Assembly (NCBI GenBank): GCA_963734595.1
Contig: CAVTHV010000011.1
Coordinates: forward strand, 124,001-188,000
Length of the DNA: 64,000 bases
Direction of reading: 5' to 3'
Origin: CAKKQX01 sp963734595
GTDB taxonomy: Bacteria > Pseudomonadota > Gammaproteobacteria > Burkholderiales > SG8-41
The translations under genes and the position numbers were made by a program. Below are positions 56,326 to 64,000 of this stretch, one piece after another. Under the pieces are notes generated by a model that did not search any database, had not been told where the DNA came from, and saw only the letters and a program-made list of their open reading frames with translations. Positions within the stretch are counted from its first letter, which is position 1. Every line of letters begins with the position of its first letter.

Positions 56326-57618
56326 ATGCCCTTCGGCTTTTACATCATCATGGCGGCGCAGTTTTTCTCGTCGCTCGCCGACAATGCGCTGCTGGTGGCC
56401 GCCATCGCGCTGCTCATGCAGATGCACACGCCGGAATGGATGACGCCGCTGCTCAAGTTCTTCTTCACCGTCTCGTACGTGCTGTTTGCGGCATTTGTCG
56501 GCGCTTTCGCGGATTCGATGCCCAAGGGCCGCGTGATGTTCATCACCAACACCATCAAGATCGTCGGCTGCATGATGATGTTTTTCTACGACGTGATAGA
56601 CCTCACCGGCATGCCGCAGTACAGCGCCGTGCTGCTGGCCTATGCGGTCGTCGGTTTCGGCGCCGCGGCCTACTCGCCCGCAAAATACGGCATCCTCACC
56701 GAATATCTGCCGCACCAGAAACTGGTCGTTGCCAACGGCTGGATCGAGGGCCTGACGGTGGCCTCGATCATTCTCGGCACGCTGCTGGGCGGCGTGCTCG
56801 TCAGCGACGCCGTGTCCGCCCGCCTGCTCGCGATCGACCTTCCCCACATCGACACCGGCATCGATACCCCGGCCGAGATGGCGATCATGATCATCGTCGT
56901 TTTCTACGCGATCGCCGCGATCTTCAATCTTTACATCCCCGATACCGGCGTCGATCACCGCCAGCCGAGCAAGAATCCGTTCTTCCTCATCCACGAATTT
57001 GCGCATTGCGTGAAACTGCTGTGGACCGACAAGCTGGGACAGATCTCGCTCGCCACCACGACCCTGTTCTGGGGCGCCGGCGCGACGCTGCAGTTCATCG
57101 TGCTCAAGTGGGCCGAGCGGGCCCTCGGCTACACGCTGTCGCAGGCCACCGTGCTGCAGGGCATCGTCGCAGTCGGCATCGCAGCCGGTGCGGTGACCGC
57201 CGCCAGGACCATCCCGCTGAATCGCGCGGTCAGCGTGGTTTCCGTGGGCATCGGCATGGGCGCGATCGTGATCGTGATGAACTTCGTGACCAGCGTGGTC
57301 ATCGCGATTCCGCTGATGCTGCTGATCGGTGGACTGGCGGGATTCTTCGTGGTGCCGATGAACGCGCTGCTGCAGCACCGCGGCCACATCCTGATGGGCG
57401 CCGGCCACTCGATCGCAGTGCAGAACTTCAACGAGAACCTGAGCATTCTGGCGATGCTGGGCATTTACGCCCTGCTCATCAAGTTCGACTTCTCGATCCA
57501 CACCGTGATCTTGCTGTTCGGACTGTTTGTGGCGGTGGCCATGGCGCTGGTGCGCCAGCGCCACCTGCACAACGTGCGGAGCGGGTTGCCGGCCATCCCC
57601 GCGGACGCGCACCACTGA
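56326..57618 (+). CDS. lplT: Lysophospholipid transporter LplT
   Basis: MFS protein that flips lysophospholipids inward across the inner membrane for reacylation. 430 residues, intact, about 12 helices, for example FYIIMAAQFFSSLADNALLV, AYSPAKYGILTEYLPHQKLV, ATTTLFWGAGATLQFIVLKW and GFFVVPMNALLQHRGHILMG. NADNAL-type and GILTEYLP motifs are typical of LplT. The start MPFGFYIIM at 56326 is consistent with the first helix. E. coli pairs it with Aas; no acyltransferase gene is visible here. In related genomes lplT lies next to alr and radA; here four small genes intervene. Confidence 0.93.
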   Translation: MPFGFYIIMAAQFFSSLADNALLVAAIALLMQMHTPEWMTPLLKFFFTVSYVLFAAFVGAFADSMPKGRVMFITNTIKIVGCMMMFFYDVIDLTGMPQYSAVLLAYAVVGFGAAAYSPAKYGILTEYLPHQKLVVANGWIEGLTVASIILGTLLGGVLVSDAVSARLLAIDLPHIDTGIDTPAEMAIMIIVVFYAIAAIFNLYIPDTGVDHRQPSKNPFFLIHEFAHCVKLLWTDKLGQISLATTTLFWGAGATLQFIVLKWAERALGYTLSQATVLQGIVAVGIAAGAVTAARTIPLNRAVSVVSVGIGMGAIVIVMNFVTSVVIAIPLMLLIGGLAGFFVVPMNALLQHRGHILMGAGHSIAVQNFNENLSILAMLGIYALLIKFDFSIHTVILLFGLFVAVAMALVRQRHLHNVRSGLPAIPADAHH

Positions 57619-57619
57619 A

Positions 57620-57670
57620 CTTCAGGGGCTGGGGGCTATGACCCAGGGCTAGGCTGGGGGCTAGGGCCTA
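57620..57670. repeat. Short-period GGGGCTGGGGGCTA repeat between convergent genes
   Basis: CAGGGGCTGGGGGCTATGAC then CAGGGCTAGGCTGGGGGCTA. Same word family as 1113-1148 and 13454-13545, and again between two convergent stops. Confidence 0.65.
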
Positions 57671-58168
57671 AACCGCCACGAATTTCATGCGCTTGACCTT
57701 CTCCATGTTGACGCCCTCGATGCGGATCAGATCCGTCGAACTCACGCGCTTGGGCGAATGCAGATCGCCCTCGTTGTAGACGTGGGCCACGCCGGGCGTG
57801 AGCTTGTAAGTCCTGAGCCGCCGCACCTTGCCCGGCTTCTCCGCGCTGGCCGGTTCGAGCAACTGGTAGTCGCTCATTTCGGTCTCGCCGCGGGCCTGGC
57901 CGTAGATCGCCCAGGACGGCCCATGGTCATGCGGCGGACTTTCCTTGGCGCCCAGGTAATGGTGCGCGAGGATGCAGAAGCCGAGCTCGGAATCCTCGTA
58001 CAGGATCTTGCGCTCCGGCGTCTGATCGGTGAGATGGGTGTCGACGAACTGCTTGTCCTTGAGCACCTCCTGCAGCAAGGCGCAGACCTTCCTGCGGCCG
58101 GCCGGGCCGGGCTCGGCCTTCAGGGCGTCATGACATGCAGCGGAAAACTGTTCAATCGTATGGGCCAT
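57668..58168 (-). CDS. Cupin-fold protein, cysteine-dioxygenase-like
   Basis: 166 residues from ATG 58168, preceded by AGGAGG. It is a single-domain double-stranded beta-helix protein of the metal-dependent group related to cysteine dioxygenase. SPPHDHGPSWAIYGQARGET holds His80 and His82, and PGVAHVYNEGDLHSPKRVSS has His129 and His137 as likely iron ligands. Helices at the N-terminus (TIEQFSAACHDALKAE) match the family. The substrate is unknown. It lies apart from, but on the same strand as, a second cupin gene; the pair could act on related small molecules. Confidence 0.8.
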   Translation of the reverse strand: MAHTIEQFSAACHDALKAEPGPAGRRKVCALLQEVLKDKQFVDTHLTDQTPERKILYEDSELGFCILAHHYLGAKESPPHDHGPSWAIYGQARGETEMSDYQLLEPASAEKPGKVRRLRTYKLTPGVAHVYNEGDLHSPKRVSSTDLIRIEGVNMEKVKRMKFVAV

Positions 58169-58414
58169 GCGGACATCCTCCTTGTATGACTGTTGCCGTG
58201 CCTGCATTTTCTACGACATTCCGGATTTGCGCAAAGCACCGGGACATGAAACGGATTTTCAGAGCCCGGTTTTCCTGAACCATGCGCAAACCGCCTGCAC
58301 GAAATCGTTGCTGCCCGCCGTTGTAATTTAGGTTCCCGCAACAAAATCAACCACAGATGAATTCATTCGCCTTGATTTTTTCTCACCGCCTCACGGGCGG
58401 TCGGGCTTCCAGCT
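58169..58414. other. Gap between the two cupin genes
   Basis: 246 bases without a gene. A short ACCGCC/GGCGGT hairpin lies just after the downstream cupin stop but lacks a T run in the right direction. Nothing else is seen. Confidence 0.4.
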
Positions 58415-58789
58415 TCACTTGAGGTCCGGATTGTCCCAGATGGTCTTGTAGTTGACGGGCGCGAACAGCTCCAGGAATGCAAATGTTTCCGGCGTATCGT
58501 TCTTGAACCAGTGCCGCTCCTTCTCGAAAACAGCGACAAAGTCCCCGGCCTTCACTTCATGCGCCTGGTCGTCGATGTACATCGTTCCCCGGCCTTCGGT
58601 GATGTAGAACAGGTGTTCGGTCCCGATGTGATGGTGGCTGGCGCCCGCCGCGCCGGGCGGATAAACGACGACCTCGCCGCAGATGTTCTTGAGCCCCAGC
58701 ACATTCTCCTTGACCGCCTCGTAGCGAAAGCGGTCGTCCTTCTGCGAATAGAGCCGCGGAACGTCGAGCATGTTCACGATTTTCGCCAT
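58415..58789 (-). CDS. Small cupin-domain protein
   Basis: 124 residues from ATG 58789, with GGGAG upstream. One cupin barrel: motif 1 is GASHHHIGTEHLFYITEG (His52-His54, Glu58) and motif 2 is VAVFEKERHWFKNDTPE (His93), so all metal ligands are present. It begins MAKIVNMLDVPRLYSQKDDR. Such proteins can be isomerases, oxygenases or binding proteins; none can be singled out. It is divergent from the Bug receptor gene, which may point to a role in carboxylic or aromatic acid use. Confidence 0.82.
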   Translation of the reverse strand: MAKIVNMLDVPRLYSQKDDRFRYEAVKENVLGLKNICGEVVVYPPGAAGASHHHIGTEHLFYITEGRGTMYIDDQAHEVKAGDFVAVFEKERHWFKNDTPETFAFLELFAPVNYKTIWDNPDLK

Positions 58790-59022
58790 GGTTTCTCCCA
58801 TTTGACAGCATGTTGCAGAGCACAAGCAGCGGTGCACAAAGACTCTGGTCCCCCGTCACATAGCGGATCATTTTCGGGCGCCGTCCGCATGACAAACTAT
58901 CACCTATCCCCGCGCCTGTGAAGATGACCGGCCCGATTTTTCGCCGCTTCCCTGGCCGCTTCCTGTCAAGATCCAACAGTGACACAATGGGCTGCCCGCA
59001 TCCCTTTAGAGGAGGTTCGGCC

Positions 59023-59997
59023 ATGATGACGCGCAATAGCTTTGGTCCTGTCCTGCTGGCGCTGATGTGTATCGCAGGGCAAGCATTCTCCCAGACTTAT
59101 CCCGTCAGACCGATTCGAGTGATCGCAGCGCAATCAGCCGGGTCTTCGCTGGACACGATCACGCGCATCGTCACCAACAGAATGTCGGAGCTGCTCGAGC
59201 AGCAGCTGGTGGTCGACAATCGCGGCGGCGCCGGCGGCACCATCGGCCTGGAGATCGGCGCCAGGGCCACGCCCGACGGCTACACGCTCGTGGCGGGCGC
59301 ATCGAGCTCGATGATCATTTCTTCGTTCACCTACAAGAAGCTGGCTTTCGACACGTTGAGGGATTTCGATCCGGTGTCGATGATCGTCAACGCGGATGGC
59401 GTGATGGCGGTCCACCCCAGCGTGCCGGCGAAGAGCGTCAAGGAGCTGGTCGCGCTCGCCAAAGCGCAGCCGGGCAAACTCAATATGTCCTCGGCGGGCG
59501 TCGGCTCATCCAGCCACCTTGCGGGCGTGATGTTTACCAGCATGGCCGGCATCGACACCGTGCACGTGCCCTACAAGGGGGGCGGTCCCATGGCGGCCGC
59601 CGTAGTCGCGGGCGAAGCGCAGTGGTGCATCGCTCCGGCAGCCGCGCTCGTCGGGCACATCAAGGCGGGGCGCATGCGGGCGCTGGCGCTGTCGTCGAAG
59701 AAGCGTTCGCCGTTGCTGCCGGACCTGCCGACCATAGATGAGGCGGGGGTGCCCGGCTACGAATACACGAGCTGGAACGGTATCTTTGTGCCGAAGGGCA
59801 CGCCGCGCCCCATCATCAAACGGCTGCACGCAACGATCCAGAAAGCGCTGGCCGAGCCCAGCGTGAGGCAGCAATTTGCGAACCAGGGCCTGGTGCCGCT
59901 GGGGAGCGCAAGTCCCGAGGAATTCGGCAAATTCGTCCGCTCGGACTACGATCGCATTGGCAAGCTCGTCAAGATTGCCGGCATCAGGCCGGAGTAA
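59023..59997 (+). CDS. Bug-family tripartite tricarboxylate transporter receptor
   Basis: Periplasmic substrate-binding protein (TctC/Bug family) for carboxylates. 324 residues, intact. The ATG at 59023 follows AGAGGAGG. The signal peptide is MMTRNSFGPVLLALMCIAGQ with likely cleavage near AFS-QTYP. SAGSSLDTITRIVTNRMSEL, VVDNRGGAGGTIGLEIGARA and NMSSAGVGSSSHLAGVMFTS are family signatures with the ligand-binding loops. No TctA/TctB membrane genes are nearby, as is usual for orphan Bug receptors in Burkholderiales. The downstream acyl-CoA dehydrogenase, 38 bases away, is probably in the same operon. Confidence 0.93.
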   Translation: MMTRNSFGPVLLALMCIAGQAFSQTYPVRPIRVIAAQSAGSSLDTITRIVTNRMSELLEQQLVVDNRGGAGGTIGLEIGARATPDGYTLVAGASSSMIISSFTYKKLAFDTLRDFDPVSMIVNADGVMAVHPSVPAKSVKELVALAKAQPGKLNMSSAGVGSSSHLAGVMFTSMAGIDTVHVPYKGGGPMAAAVVAGEAQWCIAPAAALVGHIKAGRMRALALSSKKRSPLLPDLPTIDEAGVPGYEYTSWNGIFVPKGTPRPIIKRLHATIQKALAEPSVRQQFANQGLVPLGSASPEEFGKFVRSDYDRIGKLVKIAGIRPE

Positions 59998-60035
59998 ACC
60001 GCTCGCAACGCAGGCGACTTGAGGAGTAGCGCAAC

Positions 60036-61276
60036 ATGAACATGATCGACCGCGGACTGTCCGAAGAACAGCGCATGATGCGGGACACCATACGCGGTTT
60101 CGTCGACGACTTCGTCACTCCCTTCATCCGCAAGAACTGGGCAAAAGAATGGGACATGGTCCCGGAGAACCGCCCGTCACGCGAGCTGCTCGAGGAGGCC
60201 CAGAAGATCGGCGTCCGCACGCTGGGAATTCCCGAGGAGTTCGGCGGCACGCCGGTCGATCCCAAGACCGAGGTGCAGACCTTCGCGATGGTGGCGGAGG
60301 AAATCTCGCGCGGCGACTCGGGCCTCGGCGACAAGCTGACGCAGATCTGGAAGATCTCGAAGCTGCTGCAGAACATCGCGCCGCGCCACCTGCAGGAAAA
60401 ATGGTTCCCGCGTATCGTCGAGGACCCCACCTTCCTGCTCGCGCACTGCCTGACCGAGCCGCGCGGCGCCTCCGACCGCTGGCTGCCCTACGACGTGCCT
60501 GAAGCGATGATGCACACCAAGGCCGAGTTGAAAGGCGACAAGTGGGTGCTCAACGGCCGCAAGCAGTTCATTACCAACGCCTACGATGCCAAACTCTACG
60601 TCATTTACGCGACGACCAAGCCCGGCGCGGGCATGACCAAGGGCACTTCGAGCTTCCTGGTGCCGCGCGACACCCCGGGTTGTCGGTCGCGCGCTGCAAC
60701 GAGACATTGGGCGGGCGCTTCATGAACAACGGCGAGATTGTGCTGGAGGACTGCGCGGTACCGAAAGACCACTGCCTGGTGGAAAACATCGCGCTCACGC
60801 GCGCGGGCGTTTACTTTCGCCCCGGCAAGATCATCGTCGCGGCGAAAAACCTGGGCGTCGGCATGGCGGCGTTCGAGCGTACCGCCGATTACGTGCAGAA
60901 CTACGTGCAGGGCGGGCGCATCCTGATCAAGCATCAGGCGGTGGCGCTGCGGCTCGCCGAGATGGCGACCAAGCTCGCCGCGGTGCGCGCGCTGATGAAT
61001 GAAGCCATACGCGCGGTCGACGCCGGCGCACCGGATGCCGAAGCGCTGTGTGTGATGGTCAAGATGTATGCATCGGAAGAGATTTTCAAGGTATGCCAGC
61101 ACGCAGTGGAACTGCATGGCGGCAACGGCATCATGCTCGAATTCGGCATCGAGAAGCTGCTGCGCGATGCATCGCTGTTCCTGCACCGTGACGCGACGGT
61201 CGACATTTCGCGCTTCAAGATCGTGAAGGCGATGTTCCCGGACAGTGCGGGCGTCTACGCCGGACCGGAAAAATAA
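60036..61276 (+). CDS. Acyl-CoA dehydrogenase (one frameshift)
   Basis: Flavin-dependent dehydrogenase of about 413 residues. MNMIDRGLSEEQRMMRDTIR, RTLGIPEEFGGTPVDPKTEV, HCLTEPRGASDRWLPYDVPE and VELHGGNGIMLEFGIEKLLR are readable. One missing base near 60680 separates SSFLVPRDTPG from LSVARCNETLGGRFMNNGEI. The catalytic base cannot be assigned by position alone. It may be glutaryl-CoA- or cyclohexane-carboxyl-CoA-like. It pairs with the Bug receptor upstream, suggesting import and oxidation of one carboxylic acid. Confidence 0.9.
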
Positions 61277-61313
61277 AGGTTCGCGGCGCGGGTCGCGGAA
61301 TTGATCGCATGGA

Positions 61314-62466
61314 TTATTCCGCCCGCTGATACAGTTTCAGGTAATCCGCCTGCGCCATCGGCGCAATGCGCGCCACGGCCAGCAGATCGTCGAGATGCGC
61401 CGGTGTGCTGATGCCGGCGAGCGCAGTACCGACTCCGGGCGTCGAACGGCTGAACTGCAACGCGCGCTGCGCAGCATTGTCGAATTGCGGCAGCGCATCG
61501 CGCAGCAAGTCTTCGCCTGACGCGGCGAGCCGGCCTTTGGCGAGCGCGTGGCTTGCCATCACATAGACCTTGAGCTGAAACGCGGCCTGGATCGTCGAGG
61601 CGACGTTGCCGTGGCCGGTAGCCTGGCTGAAACGCGTGTAGCCTTCCGGCATCGCCAGGTTGAACGGCAGCTGCACCAGCCTGAAGCTGTGCTTAGCGAG
61701 CACATCCTGGTGCACGAGCCGCGCCGCGTTCTCCGCCAGCCCCAGCAGGGAAGGCAGCGACTGGAACAGCGCATGGTCGGTCTCGACGCGAAACCCGTTG
61801 AACGTGGAAATGCCGTAGCAGCGGATCTTGTTTTCCTTCACGGCCTGCTCGAGCACGGCGAACACGCTTTGCAGCTTGCGGTTCAACTGTTCCTTGCCGA
61901 TGCGCGGGATGTGCACCTCGGGCTGGTCGACGAGGAAGGCATCGAGCGTTTCGAGGCCGAGCGCCGCGCGCGAGTCCTCGATCTGCTGCGCGATGTAGCC
62001 CGGGGAAAGCAGGTGCACGTCGGTGAGATCGTCGCGCCGGCCGAGCCCCTTGCGCGCGATGTGCGCCTCGAACCACGCGTCGAGATCGGGCAGGCATGCC
62101 GCCGGCAAAACACAGGAAACCGCCTTTGGAAATCACGAACACCTGTTCGCGCCCGACACCGGCGGCAAACGCGCGGCGCAACCCCTCTCCGACCGCGCGC
62201 ACCGAGCGGCCATAGCGATAGTGCGCCGCGGTGTCGATCACGTTGATGCCCGAGGCGAGCGCGCGCTGCACGATCTGCGCGTAACGCTCGTCGACCTCGT
62301 CGTTCGCCGCGCCGGGGAACGTGCCGAGCCCGAGCGAACTCAGCTTCAGATGCAGATTGAGGAAATCGCTGTAGTGGCCGTCAGCGAGATCGGCGCCGAA
62401 TCTCCTGGCGTAGTCTTCGGTGCCGGCGCGCGTCGCATGGCCGGTCAACAGTGCAGCGTTCTTCAT
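61314..62466 (-). CDS. Aldo/keto reductase (one frameshift)
   Basis: NADPH-dependent oxidoreductase of the aldo/keto reductase superfamily, about 383 residues. LSSLGLGTFPGAANDEVDER and NVIDTAAHYRYGRSVRAVGE hold the catalytic Asp and Tyr. QVFVISKGGFLCF gives the active-site Lys, and the middle part (LGLETLDAFLVDQPEVHIPR) follows after a frameshift near 62095. The usual GxHQ-type motif reads DAFLVDQPEVH, so the fourth catalytic residue (His) is displaced or replaced. It starts MKNAALLTGHATRAGTEDYA at 62466, overlapping the deacetylase-like stop (ATGA). The substrate is unknown. Confidence 0.85.
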
Positions 62467-63620
62467 GTTCTGAAATAAGGGTGACGGCGGATGTCTTCTG
62501 CAAGCCGTTGTATTTGTTCACTTATTTTCTTCTGCTCGGGATGATCGAAACGCGAAGCAAACAGATTGGAAAATAGGGTTCGTCTTCGTCGAGGAGCCAG
62601 CCCGCGCTGCGCAGAACCTCGGCGCCCGCGGCGGGAATGGCTTCGGGCAGACTCCCGCCCCGACAACAGCGCCCACAATCCCGTCCACGCCCGCGCGAGC
62701 AGCAGCGGATGGTAACCGCCGCCGCCTGTCACGAGCAATCGCGGCGTGCCGTCGGCATGGCGCGGCGAGGTATCGATGATTTTTCCCGCGATATCGAGAA
62801 AACACTCGGTTGAAATGTCCAGCTTGCCGAGCGGATCGGCGGCCAGCATGTCGGTGCCCGCCTGCAGCACCACCGCATCGGGCCGGAATTTTTTCAACAC
62901 CGGTTCCCACACCGCGTCGAACAGCATCCGGTATTCGGCGTCGTGCGTGCCCTGCGGCAGCGGAACATTGATCGTGGAATGCCCTCCCGCTGCACTGCCA
63001 CAGTCGGCGAGCCCGCCGCCGCGAAACGGATAGGCATAGGCCGTATCCATGTGCAGCGACAGCGTCAGCACTTCGGGATCGCCGATGAACGCTTCCTCGA
63101 CGCCATCGCCGTGGTGCGCATCGACGTCCACATACAGCACGCGCCAGCCCGTCTGCCTCAAACGCAGGATCCCCAGCACTGGATCGTTGAAGTAGCAAAA
63201 GCCCTGCGCCGAGCCGGCGCGCGCATGATGCATGCCGCCGGCGGGATTGAACGCGACGCGCCCCGCGATCACCTCTTCCGCGGCCTGGATGCTGCCGCCG
63301 GTCGCGCGCGCCGGGATCGTGAACAGATGGTCGAAATACGGATTTTCCGCCGTGCCCAGCTGATAGCGCTCGCGGTCTTCGCTCTGCAGCCTGCCGTTTT
63401 CCTCTGCCGCGCGCAGCGCTGCGATGTAATCCTGCGTATGGAACCACGCGAGCTCTTCGACTTCCGCCACGCGGCCCGGCAGCATCTCTTCCTCGTTCAG
63501 CGCGCCATAGGCGCGGATCAGGTCGATGGCCAGCGCCGTGCGCGGAATCGCCAGCGGGTGGTTGTTGCGGTACGGCCGCTGCCGCCGCGTGACCGCGTTG
63601 ATCAGCGTCGCCTTGCGCAC
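62463..63620 (-). CDS. Histone deacetylase-family (AcuC/acetylpolyamine-type) hydrolase
   Basis: Zinc-dependent deacetylase fold, about 385 residues, starting at GTG 63620 (KATLINAVTRRQRPYRNNHP). NPAGGMHHARAGSAQGFCYF carries the catalytic His pair, YVDVDAHHGDGVEEAF the zinc Asp and His, LQAGTDMLAADPLGKLD the second zinc Asp, and TGGGGYHPLLLARAWTGLWA the glycine-rich end. Two compensating indels near 62655 and 62570 garble about 30 residues (the other frame reads SLPEAIPAAGAEVLRSAGWL). Bacterial members act on acetylated polyamines or proteins. The stop overlaps the aldo/keto reductase start, so both are translated together. Confidence 0.88.
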   Translation of the reverse strand: MRKATLINAVTRRQRPYRNNHPLAIPRTALAIDLIRAYGALNEEEMLPGRVAEVEELAWFHTQDYIAALRAAEENGRLQSEDRERYQLGTAENPYFDHLFTIPARATGGSIQAAEEVIAGRVAFNPAGGMHHARAGSAQGFCYFNDPVLGILRLRQTGWRVLYVDVDAHHGDGVEEAFIGDPEVLTLSLHMDTAYAYPFRGGGLADCGSAAGGHSTINVPLPQGTHDAEYRMLFDAVWEPVLKKFRPDAVVLQAGTDMLAADPLGKLDISTECFLDIAGKIIDTSPRHADGTPRLLVTGGGGYHPLLLARAWTGLWALLSGRESARSHSRRGRRGSAQRGLAPRRRRTLFSNLFASRFDHPEQKKISEQIQRLAEDIRRHPYFRT

Positions 63621-63660
63621 GCCGCCGGCTTGCTATGCGCGAACGCGCGGGGAAGGAAAG

Positions 63661-63884
63661 TCAAAAGCATGAACGCAAAGGACGCGAAGGATCGCAAAGG
63701 AACACAAAGTAAAGAGATATGAAAAGGATTAGAGGCCTGATATCTTGATGCCCGGAATAAAATCTTTGTTGGAATGATTTGTATTCCTTCGTGTCCTCTG
63801 TGTCCTCGTGTCCGTGCTTTTACTTTATTATTCCTTCGCGATTCCTTTGCGAACCTTCGCGCCCTTTGCGTTAATGCTTTTGAC
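63661..63884. repeat. Inverted short-period ACGCAAAGG repeat with a second family inside
   Basis: TCAAAAGCATGAACGCAAAG at 63661 faces CTTTGCGTTAATGCTTTTGA at 63864-63883 with one mismatch. The arms continue with ACGCGAAGG/ATCGCAAAGG and facing CCTTCGCG/CCTTTGCG words. Inside lies a separate CCTTCGTGTCCTCTGTGTCC run (63785-63814). Confidence 0.88.
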
Positions 63885-63886
63885 CT

Positions 63887-64000
63887 TCACCGCCGCAGGC
63901 GCAGATAAATCTCCGGCAGCTTTTTGGGCAGACTGTTGATGTGATCGAGCACCATGTAGTAACCCTTGCCGAATATCTGCGGCAGGTACTGGTTGGCCAT
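63887..64000 (-). CDS. C-terminal end of a gene entering from the right edge
   Basis: Only 37 residues are in the window: MANQYLPQIFGKGYYMVLDH then INSLPKKLPEIYLRLRR and a TGA. The text resembles the C-termini of von Willebrand-A domain proteins of the NorD/CbbO kind (YLP-x-x-FG, then LPKKLPEIY). The Met at 64000 is probably internal. Without the rest the identification is tentative. Confidence 0.4.
   Translation of the reverse strand: MANQYLPQIFGKGYYMVLDHINSLPKKLPEIYLRLRR

Overview
The window is one stretch of a GC-rich genome from an uncultured betaproteobacterium, probably Burkholderiales or Rhodocyclales grade. The pointers are the gloB/methyltransferase/rnhA/dnaQ cluster, the tig-clpP-clpX-lon-ppiD block, hopanoid genes hpnC/hpnD/hpnE, a Bug-type tricarboxylate receptor and an lplT/alr/radA neighbourhood. 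I see no prophage, CRISPR array, integron or transposase gene; this is ordinary chromosome. Many genes carry single-base frameshifts, mostly insertions outside long homopolymers and also in housekeeping genes (dnaQ, fabI, clpP, tig). They look like uncorrected long-read consensus errors, so broken genes are annotated as one gene over their full span.

Layout. 0-5.7 kb: tal, dnaQ, rnhA, a methyltransferase, gloB and mltD. 5.8-12.5 kb: a five-gene peptide-type ABC importer (minus strand). 12.6-21.9 kb: fabI, then ppiD, tRNA-Asp, tRNA-Val, lon, clpX, clpP, trigger factor and tRNA-Leu (protein folding and turnover). 22-27.3 kb: hopanoid synthesis hpnC-hpnD and hpnE, separated by a dehydrogenase, a PrpF/GalD-like isomerase and a 265-bp MITE. 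27.3-50.6 kb: an acyl-CoA/fatty-acid degradation island with ETF-ubiquinone oxidoreductase, thiolase, FadB-type enzyme, FadL-like porin, thioesterase, two acyl-CoA ligases, FadE, a second acyl-CoA dehydrogenase and ETF alpha/beta. Fatty acids would enter through FadL, be activated by the ligases and be oxidised, with electrons passing from the dehydrogenases through EtfAB to ubiquinone via EtfD. 50.7-57.6 kb: radA, alr, a small gene, a glutamine-amidotransferase-like protein coupled to a LysR regulator, a membrane protein and lplT. 57.7-64 kb: two cupins, a Bug receptor with an acyl-CoA dehydrogenase, an aldo/keto reductase overlapping a deacetylase-family gene, and the end of a gene entering from the right edge.

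The most unusual feature is in the gaps. About eighteen intergenic sites carry short words repeated every 7-10 bases, usually as two facing arms that can fold into a hairpin. Several word families occur, some are nested, and in places the arms supply start codons, stop codons or C-terminal tails of neighbouring genes. I know of no function for them.
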